Assembly (NCBI RefSeq): GCF_004344915.1
Contig: NZ_SKFG01000004.1
Location: 62,001-126,000, forward strand
Source: Paenibacillus albiflavus
Lineage (GTDB): Bacteria; Bacillota; Bacilli; Paenibacillales; NBRC-103111
Direction: 5' to 3'
Length of the DNA: 64,000 nucleotides
Of the stretch, positions 8,900 to 17,602 are shown piece after piece. Each line of letters begins with the position of its first letter. Within the stretch, counting starts at the first letter, position 1. The translations under genes were made by a program, and so were the position numbers. The notes under the pieces were generated by a model that saw only the letters and a list, made by a program, of their open reading frames with translations, did not search any database and had not been told where the DNA came from.

Positions 8900-8914
8900 G
8901 TTTTATAGCAAAAA

Positions 8915-8965
8915 CAATACAAACAAAGAACAAACCAAAAACAAATACAACATAAAACAATAAAT
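8915..8965. promoter_or_regulatory. ACAAA-rich element upstream of the sugar importer promoter
   Basis: The stretch holds repeated ACAAA/AACAA words. Its last part, AAACAATAAAT (8955-8965), occurs again in inverse orientation at 18447-18457 beside the DeoR-family gene. It may be an upstream operator. The region is AT-rich, so chance repeats are possible. Confidence 0.35.
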
Positions 8966-8970
8966 ATTAA

Positions 8971-8999
8971 TTGCAATGTTGGGAAGAACGTGCTAATAT
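8971..8999 (+). promoter_or_regulatory. Promoter of the sugar ABC importer
   Basis: TTGCAA (8971-8976), 17-base spacer, TAATAT (8994-8999): a good sigma-A type pair about 105 bases before the start codon of the binding-protein gene. Confidence 0.6.
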
Positions 9000-9004
9000 T
9001 TGAT

Positions 9005-9060
9005 TACAAACAACAAATTACTACAACTTAGCAGATGCAACTTGAGATTTGTTGTTTGTA
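9005..9060. promoter_or_regulatory. Perfect 14-base inverted repeat, probable operator
   Basis: TACAAACAACAAAT (9005-9018) is repeated as its exact inverse complement at 9047-9060, with 28 bases between. It starts six bases after the -10 box, where a repressor would block transcription. The DeoR-family regulator at 17.6-18.4 kb is the obvious candidate. It could also fold as an RNA hairpin in the leader. Confidence 0.6.
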
Positions 9061-9104
9061 TTTCTTTTTACAAAAACTTCAAATCAAACAAATGGGGTGG
9101 AAAC

Positions 9105-10223
9105 GTGAAACACAAGTTTATGAAAACGCTTATCATTAGTTTGTTAGCCATGGTTTTAGTGGTAACAGGTTGCTCGACAGGCGGAAGTTCAGATTCGTCC
9201 AAGGGTACAACTGAGAAGAAGGTTGTTGAAGGTTTGCCTGATTCCATCAAAAACAAAGATAATATCAAAGTGATGGTAATCCGTAAAATTGGTGGAGACG
9301 ATCATACTGCACAGTTCTTGGCTGGTGCTAAACAAGAAGGCGAATCGATGGGTATTACAGTCGATACGTACACTGCAAATGGAGATACTGCTAAGTTCCA
9401 CGATGCAATCGCACAAGCTGTAGATAAGAAATATGACGGAATCATTATTTCACACGGTGATGATGCTGCAACAGTTGATGAAGTGAAGAAAATTGTTGAT
9501 AAAGGTATTCCTGTAGTGACATTTGACTCCAACGACGGTTTGAAAAATGTCCCTGGTGTTACTTTGACATCACAGGATGATGAAGAACTTGCAAGACAAA
9601 CACTTGATAATCTAATCAAGGAAAAAGGCGAAAATGCCAAAATCGTTTACTTATGGGTTGATGGATTCCCTCCAATGGTGCGACGTAACAATGTTTATCA
9701 AGAAGTATTAAAGAAATACCCTGGTATCGTTGAAGTTGAACGCTTTGGTGTAGCAGCTGGTGACACTTCCGTTCAAACCCAAAATGCGGTTTCCGCGATG
9801 CTGACTAAACATAAAAAAGGTGAAATCGATGCTGTATTCGCAGCTTGGGATGCGTTTGCAATCGGTGCAACTAGAGCAATTAAAGAAGCTGGACGCGATG
9901 AGATTCAGATCTATGGTATCGACGTATCCAACAGTGACCTTCAATTGATGCAAGAAAAAGGAAGCCCTTGGGTATCCACTGCTGCAGTTGATCCAAAAAT
10001 GATCGGTGCTGTTAACGTTCGTATCCTTCTTAACAAAATTGCTGGTGAAGAAACACCGGCAACTTATGACCTTGAAGCTAACCTTATTACACAAGACAAG
10101 CTTAAGGATTCCAAGGACCCTGTGAACATGGTTAACCTTGCGAATATTGTTCCTGGATGGGGACAAACAGATGCATTCATGACTGATTGGATGAAAGCAC
10201 TAAAAGACGCATATAAGAAATAG
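9105..10223 (+). CDS. Sugar ABC transporter substrate-binding lipoprotein (RbsB type)
   Basis: 372 residues from GTG 9105, preceded by GGGGTGG; the open frame runs further upstream but through the operator-like repeat. A lipoprotein signal ends at VTGC, so the mature protein is lipid-anchored outside the membrane. The rest matches the periplasmic-binding-protein type I fold used for ribose, galactose and autoinducer-2 (SHGDDAATVDEV, TFDSND, IYGIDVSN). It heads an importer whose next operon genes are mtnK and mtnA, so 5-methylthioribose, 5-deoxyribose or a related pentose is the likely ligand (inference). Confidence 0.88.
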   Translation: MKHKFMKTLIISLLAMVLVVTGCSTGGSSDSSKGTTEKKVVEGLPDSIKNKDNIKVMVIRKIGGDDHTAQFLAGAKQEGESMGITVDTYTANGDTAKFHDAIAQAVDKKYDGIIISHGDDAATVDEVKKIVDKGIPVVTFDSNDGLKNVPGVTLTSQDDEELARQTLDNLIKEKGENAKIVYLWVDGFPPMVRRNNVYQEVLKKYPGIVEVERFGVAAGDTSVQTQNAVSAMLTKHKKGEIDAVFAAWDAFAIGATRAIKEAGRDEIQIYGIDVSNSDLQLMQEKGSPWVSTAAVDPKMIGAVNVRILLNKIAGEETPATYDLEANLITQDKLKDSKDPVNMVNLANIVPGWGQTDAFMTDWMKALKDAYKK

Positions 10224-10241
10224 TCAATAAATACCCCAACT

Positions 10242-10276
10242 GGAAGCGCTCTCCCTTACCTGAGGGCGCTTTCCTT
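10242..10276 (+). terminator. Attenuating hairpin between binding protein and ATPase genes
   Basis: GGAAGCGCTCTC pairs imperfectly with GAGGGCGCTTTCC. Such a partial terminator usually lets the binding protein be made in excess over the membrane parts. Confidence 0.6.
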
Positions 10277-10305
10277 ACAACGACACATGTTAGAAGGTGG
10301 CAAAT

Positions 10306-11820
10306 ATGGGCGATATTAGAAGATCCAATATCGAAATGAAAAATATCTCGATCGAGTTCCCTGGGGTTAAGGCGTTAAAAGAAGTGAATTTTGTCACAGA
10401 ATCGGGCATAAGTCACGCTTTGATTGGTGCCAATGGTGCTGGTAAATCAACGCTTATGAAAGTACTGTCAGGTGCTTACAACCACTATACAGGCGAGATT
10501 TTCATGGATGGCAAGCAAGTGAATATTCGTTCTCCTAAGGATGCCAAAGACCTTGGTATTCAGATCGTATATCAAGAGGTCGATACAGCCTTGATTCCTT
10601 ATCTTACCGTTGGTGAGAATATCATGCTGGATGAAACCGTAAATGATATGGGCGGCAAGCAATTTGTAAGCTGGAAGGAAATTCATCGTAAATCGAAGGA
10701 AGTACTGGAGCGATTACATGTTCCGGTATCCACCAGGAAGCTAGCAAGTGAGTTGACCTTGGCTGAAAAGCAAATGGTGCTAATTGCAAGAGCGATTTCC
10801 AAAGAATGTAAATATCTGATTCTTGATGAGCCTACAGCTCCACTAAGTCATGCTGAAACAGAAGAGCTGTTTCGAATAGTCAGAGATTTGAAGCAAGCAA
10901 ATGTGGGCGTGATTTTCATTTCTCATCGTCTGCCAGAGCTGTTTGAAATTTGTGATGATATCACGATCATGCGAGATGGCGAGTTTGTTGTAAAAGAGAA
11001 AATAGCGAACTTGGTTCAGAATCAAGTTGTCGAATACATGCTTGGCAAAAAAATGGATCAACAATTCCCTAAGCATAATATCACGATCGGCGAGAAATGC
11101 TTTGAAGTTAAAAACTTCGGTGATGGGACAAATGTCCACGACATTAACATGTACGTGCGCAAAGGCGAGGTTGTCGGAATCGGCGGACTTGTTGGCGCGG
11201 GGAAAACAGAGCTATGCAAAGCCATCTTCGGTCTAAGTAAAGGGACAACAGGAGATTTAATTCTTAATGGTAAGAAGTTAAAGCACAAAACTCCGCACGC
11301 TGCCGTTAAATCAGGTATTGCATTAGTGCCTGAGGAACGCCGCAAGGAAGGGATCCTTGTATCGGAATCCGTTTCGGTTAACTTAACTGCTGTTAGTTTA
11401 TCCAAATTTACAAGCCTTCGAACTTTCCTGAACTTCAAGAAGGAGAGAGAAATCGCTAAGCAAATGATTACTAGCCTTGGGGTTAAGACACCAAGCGACC
11501 AAGCGAAAGTGAAAAATCTCTCAGGTGGTAATCAGCAAAAGATTGCAATTGGCAAATGGCTTGTTGGTGATTCTGAAGTATACATCTTCGATGAACCAAC
11601 CAAAGGCGTCGACGTTGGAGCGAAGCGCGATATATTTGAACTGATTTCAGGTCTTGCGGCAAAAGGCAAATGCGTCATCTATGCATCCTGCGAATTGTCG
11701 GAACTACTAGGAATCACGGATCGTATGTACGTGCTTTATGACGGAGAGGTTGCAAAAGAGCTAGAAACAAGCAAAACGAATGAAGAAGAGATATTGTTCT
11801 ACTCGACAGGAGGCAAGTAA
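10306..11820 (+). CDS. Sugar ABC transporter ATPase, two-domain (RbsA type)
   Basis: 504 residues from ATG 10306 (AAGGTGG six bases upstream). Two tandem ABC domains: the first has Walker A GANGAGKST and LDEPTAPLSH; its signature is degenerate (ELTLAEKQM). The second has a Walker A-like GLVGAGKTE and a full signature LSGGNQQKIAIGKWL with FDEPTKGVDVG. This layout is the norm for the ribose/galactose (CUT2) carbohydrate importers. It belongs to the binding protein before it and the permease after it. Confidence 0.92.
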   Translation: MGDIRRSNIEMKNISIEFPGVKALKEVNFVTESGISHALIGANGAGKSTLMKVLSGAYNHYTGEIFMDGKQVNIRSPKDAKDLGIQIVYQEVDTALIPYLTVGENIMLDETVNDMGGKQFVSWKEIHRKSKEVLERLHVPVSTRKLASELTLAEKQMVLIARAISKECKYLILDEPTAPLSHAETEELFRIVRDLKQANVGVIFISHRLPELFEICDDITIMRDGEFVVKEKIANLVQNQVVEYMLGKKMDQQFPKHNITIGEKCFEVKNFGDGTNVHDINMYVRKGEVVGIGGLVGAGKTELCKAIFGLSKGTTGDLILNGKKLKHKTPHAAVKSGIALVPEERRKEGILVSESVSVNLTAVSLSKFTSLRTFLNFKKEREIAKQMITSLGVKTPSDQAKVKNLSGGNQQKIAIGKWLVGDSEVYIFDEPTKGVDVGAKRDIFELISGLAAKGKCVIYASCELSELLGITDRMYVLYDGEVAKELETSKTNEEEILFYSTGGK

Positions 11821-11821
11821 C

Positions 11822-12814
11822 ATGAGCAAAGGAAACTCCATACAAGCTGCTCGCAAATTTGATTTCTTTGATTTCCTATATAAATACGGAACCTTGATTA
11901 CAATCGTTATCTTGATCGCATTCTTCGGCATGATGTCAGAAAGCTTCTTGCAAGTCTCTAACATCATTAATATCCTAAGATCAATTTCAATTGTAACGAT
12001 TATCGCAGTCGGGATTACGATTTCCTTGTCGGTTGACGGTTTTGACTTGTCAGTTGGCTCGATTGCATCTTTATCCAACGCGCTCGTCATCTCCATGTTT
12101 GTCTGGTATGGACAAAATATCGTACTTGGTATTCTAGTAGCGATTGTAATTAGCTTATTAGTTGGTATCTTAAACTCCTTCGCAATCGTTAAGCTCAAGA
12201 TTCCTGATATGTTGATGACACTTGCGATGATGTTCATCGTTCAAGGTATTGCGCTAACGTATACAAGAGGCGCAACTGTATCTGCGAACATGGTTATGCC
12301 GGATGGCAGCTTTGCGACAGGCACAATCAGCCCTCTTTTTGCTAAACTTGGACAAGTTCCTTGGATCATCATTATCATGGTTGTTGTTGTAGCCGTTGTT
12401 CATATTTTCTTAACTTATACGAAGCATGGTCGTTACATGTACGTAATTGGCGGTAACCCAGAAGCTGCTAAGCTATCAGGTATCCCAGTTAATAAATATC
12501 GTGTTGCTGCATACCTATTATCTGCACTATTTGCGGCAATCGGTGGTATTATCCTTGCATCACGTGTTATGACAGCCGAAGTTAACGCAGGTGCTCCATA
12601 TCTAATGGACGCTGTAGCTGCTGCCTTTATCGGATTATCCGTTCTTGGTTCAGGCAAACCGAACGCTATTGGTACCTTCGTGGGTGCGATCCTGATCGGT
12701 GTTCTGCAAAATGGACTTGTTATGATGTCCGTTCCTTACTACGCAATGGATATTGTTAAAGGAACAGTACTAGCTTTAGCACTAGCCTTAACCTATTATA
12801 AGAATAAATCATAG
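11822..12814 (+). CDS. Sugar ABC transporter permease (RbsC type)
   Basis: 330 residues from ATG 11822, with AGGAGG eight bases upstream and only one base between it and the ATPase stop. It has eight to ten membrane helices and the RbsC-family signatures DGFDLSVGSI, GILNSFAIVKLKIPDMLMTLAMM and GGNPEAAKLSGI. A single permease forming a homodimer is usual in CUT2 systems. It completes the importer. Confidence 0.92.
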   Translation: MSKGNSIQAARKFDFFDFLYKYGTLITIVILIAFFGMMSESFLQVSNIINILRSISIVTIIAVGITISLSVDGFDLSVGSIASLSNALVISMFVWYGQNIVLGILVAIVISLLVGILNSFAIVKLKIPDMLMTLAMMFIVQGIALTYTRGATVSANMVMPDGSFATGTISPLFAKLGQVPWIIIIMVVVVAVVHIFLTYTKHGRYMYVIGGNPEAAKLSGIPVNKYRVAAYLLSALFAAIGGIILASRVMTAEVNAGAPYLMDAVAAAFIGLSVLGSGKPNAIGTFVGAILIGVLQNGLVMMSVPYYAMDIVKGTVLALALALTYYKNKS

Positions 12815-12923
12815 TTAACAAGAAACGATCAAATCATCCAGATAAAGAGAAATGTGTTTCCGAGAAGAAACGGATTCACGGTCCATAAAGACAGGTGCGT
12901 TTCTTAAGGTATTACTTAGAATT

Positions 12924-12952
12924 TATGACACGAAAGTTATAAATTCTATAAT
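12924..12952 (+). promoter_or_regulatory. Possible second promoter before mtnK
   Basis: TATAAT at 12947-12952 with a weak -35 (TATGAC at 12924-12929 or ATGACA one base later). I see no SAM-I (S-box) riboswitch in the 180-base leader, unlike mtnKA of B. subtilis. Confidence 0.45.
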
Positions 12953-12995
12953 ACTAAAAATTGGGTTATTCAACTTTGTAGGAGGTATAGGAGAA

Positions 12996-14216
12996 ATGAA
13001 AGATTTCAGTGCTTACTTTACAATGAAAGAAACTGACGCAATCGCATATGCAACGACACAACTAGATATGTTTGATCACAATGCAGAATTAACTTGTACC
13101 GAGATCGGTGACGGGAATCTGAACTTCGTGTTCCGTATCCAAGATAAGAAAACAGGTAAATCGATTATTCTTAAACAGGCTGGTCCAGTTGCTAGAATTT
13201 CGAGTGATATTGCAGTTTCTCCTGACCGTAATCGAATCGAAAGTGAAATTCTTGCGATTCAATATAAGCTTGCACCCGGTTCCGTACCGCAAATATACAA
13301 GTTTGATAGTGTGATGAATTGCTGTGTAATGGAAGATTTGTCCGATCACGTAATTATGAGAAAAGCGCTTATGGAGCATAAGCAATTCCCTCTTTTTGCC
13401 GATCATATTACAACATTCCTAGCAAGCACATTGCTTCTAACTTCCGATGTTGTGATGAATCACAAAGAGAAGAAGGATCTCGTTAAGAGTTTCATTAATC
13501 AGGATCTATGTGAAATTTCAGAGGATCTTGTCTATACCGAGCCATTCTATGATTGCCCTCGTAATGAAGTGTTCGAACTTACTCGTGCATTTGCGAAACA
13601 GCATCTATGGGATGATGAGGCGCTATTGTTGGAAACAGCTAAGCTTAAATTCGAATTTATGACGAATGCTCAATCGCTTATTCACGGTGATTTGCATACA
13701 GGTTCGATTTTTGTTAAAGAAGATTCCACCAAAATCTTCGACCCTGAATTTGCGTTCTATGGCCCAGCAGGCTACGATATTGGTAATGTTATTGCTAACT
13801 TGATTTTTGCCTACATTAATGCAGAAATGACAATGGATGCAGGTCCTGCTAAGGAAACTCATACGTCATGGCTATTAGAGACAATCGGGTCTATAATAGA
13901 TTTGTTCCAAGACAAATGGAATAAGCTATGGGATGAGAAAGCAACTGACCGCGTTGCACAATACAAAGGCTTCAAGTCCTTCTATCTAAGCAATGTGTTG
14001 AAGGATACTGCAGCTGTAGCTGGTCTTGAAATGATTCGTAGAACACTTGGATTAGCTCACGTGAAAGACGTAACGTCTATTGCGGATGATGCTAAGCGTT
14101 CACAAGCTGAGAAATTCTGCTTGATCGTAGGTAAACGTTTCATTATGGAAAGAGAACAGTTAACAACAGGTGCCAAATACTTGGAAATTTTGAAAGCGGG
14201 GGTACAACATGACTAA
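12996..14216 (+). CDS. mtnK: S-methyl-5-thioribose kinase (or 5-deoxyribose kinase)
   Basis: 406 residues from ATG 12996 (AGGAGG ahead); the frame opens upstream but without a ribosome site. Length fits MtnK (about 400). Kinase residues: [10 protein letters not shown] in the glycine-rich region, LKQAGP with the ATP-site Lys, the catalytic loop HGDLHTGS (about 230-237, Asp232) and the metal-binding DPEFAF (249-254). MtnK phosphorylates C1 of 5-methylthioribose with ATP; known homologues also accept 5-deoxyribose. It follows a pentose-type importer and overlaps mtnA by eight bases. None of the later methionine salvage genes (mtnW/X/B/D) is nearby, so carbon use rather than methionine recycling is suggested. 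Confidence 0.9.
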   Translation: MKDFSAYFTMKETDAIAYATTQLDMFDHNAELTCTEIGDGNLNFVFRIQDKKTGKSIILKQAGPVARISSDIAVSPDRNRIESEILAIQYKLAPGSVPQIYKFDSVMNCCVMEDLSDHVIMRKALMEHKQFPLFADHITTFLASTLLLTSDVVMNHKEKKDLVKSFINQDLCEISEDLVYTEPFYDCPRNEVFELTRAFAKQHLWDDEALLLETAKLKFEFMTNAQSLIHGDLHTGSIFVKEDSTKIFDPEFAFYGPAGYDIGNVIANLIFAYINAEMTMDAGPAKETHTSWLLETIGSIIDLFQDKWNKLWDEKATDRVAQYKGFKSFYLSNVLKDTAAVAGLEMIRRTLGLAHVKDVTSIADDAKRSQAEKFCLIVGKRFIMEREQLTTGAKYLEILKAGVQHD

Positions 14217-15291
14217 TCAACAAGATATTCTATCATCAGTCATTCAATCTGTTAAATTAGACGATGCAAATGATACACTTATCATTCTGGATCAAACTTT
14301 GCTTCCGAATGAGAAAGTATTCCTAGAGCTCAAAGAGATGGAAGATGTATGGGATGCTATCTACTACCTACGTGTTCGTGGTGCTCCTGCAATCGGTATT
14401 GCAGCAGGCTATGGCGTATATCTTGGAACAAAGCAATCCCAAGCAGCTACTTACGATGAGTTGTACGCTGACTTCCTTAAAGTGAAGGAATATCTGGCTT
14501 CCTCCAGACCTACTGCTGTTAACCTATTCTGGGCGCTTGATCGTATGGATGCTCGCTTCAAAAAAGAAGCTGGGAAGTCTGTAGCCGAAGTGAAAGCAGC
14601 TCTTCATGAAGAGTCTGAATTGATTCGTTCCGAAGACGAGCAAATTTGCAAAAACATCGGTGAATACGCACTTTCCTTGCTGAAACCAGGCATGGGTCTA
14701 TTAACACACTGTAACGCTGGAACAATTGCAACTGCGAAGTATGGTACAGCACTTGCACCTATGTACTTAGGTCAAGAGCGCGGCTATGATTTCAAAGTGT
14801 TTGCGGACGAAACTCGCCCATTGCTTCAAGGTGCTAGACTTACAGCATGGGAGCTTAAAGAAGCTGGCGTGGATGTAACGCTAATCTGCGATAACATGGC
14901 TTCCATCGTAATGAAAGAAGGCAAAATTCAAGCTGTACTGGTTGGCTGTGACCGCGTTGCTGAGAATGGCGACACTGCGAACAAAATCGGTACATCAGGT
15001 GTTGCGATCCTAGCGAAACATTACGGAATTCCGTTCTATGTATGTGCACCGCTATCAACAGTTGACTTGAATACGAAGACTGGCGACGACATCCATATCG
15101 AACTAAGACCGTCCGAAGAAATCACAACGAAATTCTATGCAAAACCACAAGCACCAGAAGGTGTTCAAACATACAATCCTTGCTTCGACGTAACAGACCA
15201 CAACATGATCACTGCGATCATCACAGAGAACGGTATTGCTTATGCTCCGTTTGAAGAAAGTCTGCCGAAGATGTTCAAGAACAATAAGTAA
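14209..15291 (+). CDS. mtnA: S-methyl-5-thioribose-1-phosphate isomerase
   Basis: 360 residues. The aldose-ketose isomerase core is clear: [14 protein letters not shown] near residue 56, the catalytic Cys168 in [11 protein letters not shown], and the catalytic Asp248 in [19 protein letters not shown]. It converts the 1-phosphate aldose to 5-methylthioribulose-1-phosphate; paralogues do the same for 5-deoxyribose-1-phosphate. The product is exactly the kind of ketose-1-phosphate that a class II aldolase splits, and such an aldolase heads the BMC operon 3.4 kb away. A strong terminator follows. Confidence 0.94.
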   Translation: MTNQQDILSSVIQSVKLDDANDTLIILDQTLLPNEKVFLELKEMEDVWDAIYYLRVRGAPAIGIAAGYGVYLGTKQSQAATYDELYADFLKVKEYLASSRPTAVNLFWALDRMDARFKKEAGKSVAEVKAALHEESELIRSEDEQICKNIGEYALSLLKPGMGLLTHCNAGTIATAKYGTALAPMYLGQERGYDFKVFADETRPLLQGARLTAWELKEAGVDVTLICDNMASIVMKEGKIQAVLVGCDRVAENGDTANKIGTSGVAILAKHYGIPFYVCAPLSTVDLNTKTGDDIHIELRPSEEITTKFYAKPQAPEGVQTYNPCFDVTDHNMITAIITENGIAYAPFEESLPKMFKNNK

Positions 15292-15301
15292 TTAGTGTGA
15301 A

Positions 15302-15346
15302 AAAGGGCATCCCTTAGCCGTATAGCTGAGGGGTGCCTTTATTGTT
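15302..15346 (+). terminator. Terminator after mtnA
   Basis: AAAGGGCATCCCTTAGC (15302-15318) pairs with GCTGAGGGGTGCCTTT (15325-15340), followed by a T-rich tail. Confidence 0.88.
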
Positions 15347-15424
15347 TAGTATACCTTAAGAAACGCCTCCGTTCTTAAAGACGTTGAAACCGTTTCTTCT
15401 TGTGGAGAAGACGGGGTGCGCTAC

Positions 15425-15740
15425 AGAGGATTTAAAGCTGCATTGATGCAACTTCGGCTGTTCGGCGAACTTCTGCTGTTTGCTAAACCTCTGAAGCCAC
15501 GTTCTCATGCAGCTTTCTTCCTCTAGCCCCGAGTAACTTCTGTTGTTTCACGTCCAGCCTGCATTTTGTACATTCAAAAACGCCGATTCGCCCCAATAAG
15601 CAACTTTGCCTGCAATTAGTACATTCAAAAAAGCCCGTTTGCTTGAAACGGGCCTTTTTGTGGCTTTTTGAATGTATGGAATGCAGGCAAACTCTGTTGA
15701 AGGGGGCTTCTGGGGTGTTTTGAATGTATGTTATGCAGGC
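15425..15740. repeat. Intergenic direct repeat, copy A, with internal inverted repeats
   Basis: About 310 bases that recur as copy B with high identity. Inside are four short related arms: GCATTTTGTACATTCAAAA (15561-15579) and GCAATTAGTACATTCAAAA in one direction, and TTTTTGAATGTATGGAATGC and TTTTGAATGTATGTTATGC in the other, so two nested long hairpins can form. A GC-rich hairpin (GCCCGTTTGCTTGAAACGGGC) sits at the centre. No gene is seen. Confidence 0.8.
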
Positions 15741-15824
15741 AAAAGTGCTTCTTCTTATTCCCTCAGAAACCAGTCGCCCTATATGGCTCAGTTGAGTTTA
15801 TTGTTTGTGGAGAGGGGGGGGGAG

Positions 15825-16133
15825 TAGGTTTGAAGCTGCATTGACACGCACTTTGGCTATTCGTCGAACTTTTGCTGCTTGCTGAACCTCAGCAGCCACG
15901 TTCTCATGCAGCTTTCTTCGTCTAGCCCCGAGTAATTTCTGTATCGCGTCCAGCCTGCATTTTGTACATTCAAAAGCGCCGATTCGCCCCAAAAAGCAAC
16001 TTTGCCTGCAATTAGTACATTCAAAAAAGCCCTTTTGCTTGAAACGGGCCTTTTTGTGGCTTTTTGAATGTATGGAATGCAGGCAAACCTTGTCGAAAGG
16101 GGGTTCTGGGGTATTTTGAATGTATGTTATGCA
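15825..16133. repeat. Intergenic direct repeat, copy B
   Basis: Second copy of the element above, with scattered substitutions in every part and the same nested inverted arms (for example TTTTGTACATTCAAAA starting at 15960 and TTTTGAATGTATGTTATGC at 16114-16132). The region 15347-16198 otherwise holds no gene; small minus-strand frames here are broken and differ between the copies. Confidence 0.8.
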
Positions 16134-16198
16134 TTCAAATATTAATTCTAGGAATCTAGTTAATAATATATTGGAATTAATATGAACTATATGAAAAA

Positions 16199-16244
16199 AA
16201 AGCCATTTCATTGTGATATAATAGAGTCACAATAGAATGGCTTT
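16199..16244. promoter_or_regulatory. Nested palindrome around the toxin promoter -10
   Basis: AAAGCCATT/AATGGCTTT (outer, 16199-16207 and 16236-16244) and TTGTGA/TCACAA (inner, 16211-16216 and 16227-16232) are placed symmetrically, three bases apart on each side, around TATAATAGAG. The TATAAT (16217-16222) is a likely -10 for the small peptide gene. Confidence 0.55.
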
Positions 16245-16285
16245 CTGAGGGTGGTCGGCTAGTCTCCAGGAATGGAGGTGATGCC

Positions 16286-16393
16286 GTGAGCGTATATGAA
16301 GCAATATCTGTAATGTTCCAATTTGGAATGTGGATTATAGCGTTAATAACTTTGATTATTACGCTGCTGATATATGTAAACAAAAAGAAATAG
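16286..16393 (+). CDS. Holin-like type I toxin peptide
   Basis: A 35-residue frame starting at GTG 16286, with GGAGGTGA five to nine bases upstream. The peptide begins MSVYEAISVMFQFGMW, continues as one hydrophobic helix and ends in YVNKKK. This closely resembles the putative holin-like toxin (Hol-Tox) family, small membrane peptides of type I toxin-antitoxin loci in Firmicutes that depolarise the membrane when not silenced by an antisense RNA. An inverted repeat spans the stop codon, and further hairpins follow to 16510, where an antisense RNA would be expected. The leader segment before the start (GGTCGGCTAGTCTCC) is also typical of such loci as I recall them. Confidence 0.72.
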   Translation: MSVYEAISVMFQFGMWIIALITLIITLLIYVNKKK

Positions 16394-16510
16394 ACCTCCC
16401 TAGCCAAGGACACGGTCTATTTCTGACGTGAAATTCCTTTATAAGCCAACCGCCCTTAAAAGCGGCTATTGTTGAGTCGGGGTGCAACCCGACTCTTTAT
16501 ATTTTTATTA
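16386..16510. ncRNA. Structured 3' region of the toxin gene; possible antisense antitoxin RNA locus
   Basis: AGAAATAGACC (16386-16396) and GGTCTATTTCT (16414-16424) form a perfect stem over the toxin stop. Further on, GAGTCGGG (16474-16481) pairs with CCCGACTC (16488-16495) before a T-rich tail, a forward terminator. Type I antitoxins of this family lie antisense to the 3' end of the toxin mRNA. I see the structures but no certain antisense promoter. Confidence 0.4.
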
Positions 16511-16674
16511 TATCCTTTAATAAATATTCCTGCAATATAATGTAAATACAATAGACATTTCCCATGACCTCGATAAGTATTAACTTTGAAGGATTATGAT
16601 TAGTATTACCATTAATATATTGTATTATGCTTTTTTCAGAAGACAACGGACATCATCATAAAAGGAGAAATTTA

Positions 16675-17403
16675 ATGAAAGATAAACAAATTGCTAAAGT
16701 CTGTAGCGTACTACTAATAATGGTATCCCTTCTAATGGCTTGTTCGAGTGCACCTGGAATTTCTTCATCTCCCATTCCGCAAACCACACCACATAGTCAT
16801 GTGACAATTCCGCCAGGAAATAAGATTGTTAAAGAGAAAGATCGAGTAATTCGAATAGATGGTCTGGTCATTCCTGTTTCGAAAATTGAAGTTCTGGACT
16901 CCTATTTAAAGGTTGAAAAATATGATCAGACTGAATTCGAACGTCTGCGAATCGACCCCATACATGATGATGGAGAGAAGAAAACCTACCATATTGGATA
17001 TGGCTGTGGAATGAAGAATTGTTGTCATGTATTGGTTCAGATTCATCAAGAAGAAGTTTATAGTTTAGAGCTTCCTGAAAGCATGTATATGGGAAGCATT
17101 TTGAACAAGGATCAATCTCGAGCTTTGATAAAATTCGGATTCAATGAGGGGAACCTCGTTAATCATAGTGCTATTCGAGGACTTGATTTACAATCCTTTC
17201 GCTTCTTAACGATGAAATCCAGTGAGGATGAGGCTTTATACGGAGAGATGAATCTTCCTTTTCCTGAAGTACAATGGATCAACAATCAAACGATTAAACT
17301 TACTATCGCCGATGTTCCCAATTCGGAATATGAAACACTAAAGAAGTGGGGAGAGTTAGTATCACCGCCAACAAAGGAGATAATAGTATCCTTTACCTCA
17401 TAA
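16675..17403 (+). CDS. Lipoprotein of unknown function
   Basis: 242 residues from ATG 16675 (AAAGGAGA seven bases upstream). The N-terminus is a lipoprotein signal (KVCSVLLIMVSLLMAC), so it is lipid-anchored outside the cell. A Ser/Pro/Thr-rich linker follows, then a globular part containing YGCGMKNCCHVLVQIH, a Cys pair that could bind metal or form a disulfide. I do not recognise the family. It stands alone between the toxin-like gene and a terminator. Confidence 0.75.
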   Translation: MKDKQIAKVCSVLLIMVSLLMACSSAPGISSSPIPQTTPHSHVTIPPGNKIVKEKDRVIRIDGLVIPVSKIEVLDSYLKVEKYDQTEFERLRIDPIHDDGEKKTYHIGYGCGMKNCCHVLVQIHQEEVYSLELPESMYMGSILNKDQSRALIKFGFNEGNLVNHSAIRGLDLQSFRFLTMKSSEDEALYGEMNLPFPEVQWINNQTIKLTIADVPNSEYETLKKWGELVSPPTKEIIVSFTS

Positions 17404-17462
17404 ACAATTCTCACACACTTGAGCTTATTTCCCCTTAGAGTAATAGGCTTTTGTGAATGCGA

Positions 17463-17500
17463 AACGAGCCTTAGAAGAGATTCTAGAGGCTCGTTTTTTA
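17463..17500 (+). terminator. Terminator after the lipoprotein gene
   Basis: AACGAGCCT (17463-17471) and AGGCTCGTT (17487-17495) form a perfect stem followed by TTTTTA. A second hairpin without a T run (17561-17600) lies next to the stop of the minus-strand DeoR gene. Confidence 0.85.
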
Positions 17501-17602
17501 TTCGACTGTTTTATTGTTGTGTACTATTAGGTCCGCTGAGTGTTTCCACTTACTCCTCGCAGAAACGTAATCACCTCTAACATGGTGATCAATCGTTTCT
17601 AC

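Noticed and set aside
9120-9135. Catabolite-responsive element (cre) near the importer start
   Set aside because: TGAAAACGCTTATCA resembles cre but is out of register by one base at the 3' half, and lies inside the signal peptide coding region.
12852-12995. N-terminal extension of MtnK
   Set aside because: The frame is open upstream, but the ribosome site AGGAGG and family length both point to ATG 12996; the upstream part holds a promoter.
12815-12995. SAM-I riboswitch before mtnK
   Set aside because: Expected by analogy with B. subtilis, but I could not find the conserved core or a terminator/antiterminator pair.
15798-16413. Minus-strand frames of 137 and 78 residues
   Set aside because: They run through the direct repeat copy B and antisense to the toxin gene, with no ribosome site and no counterpart frame in copy A.
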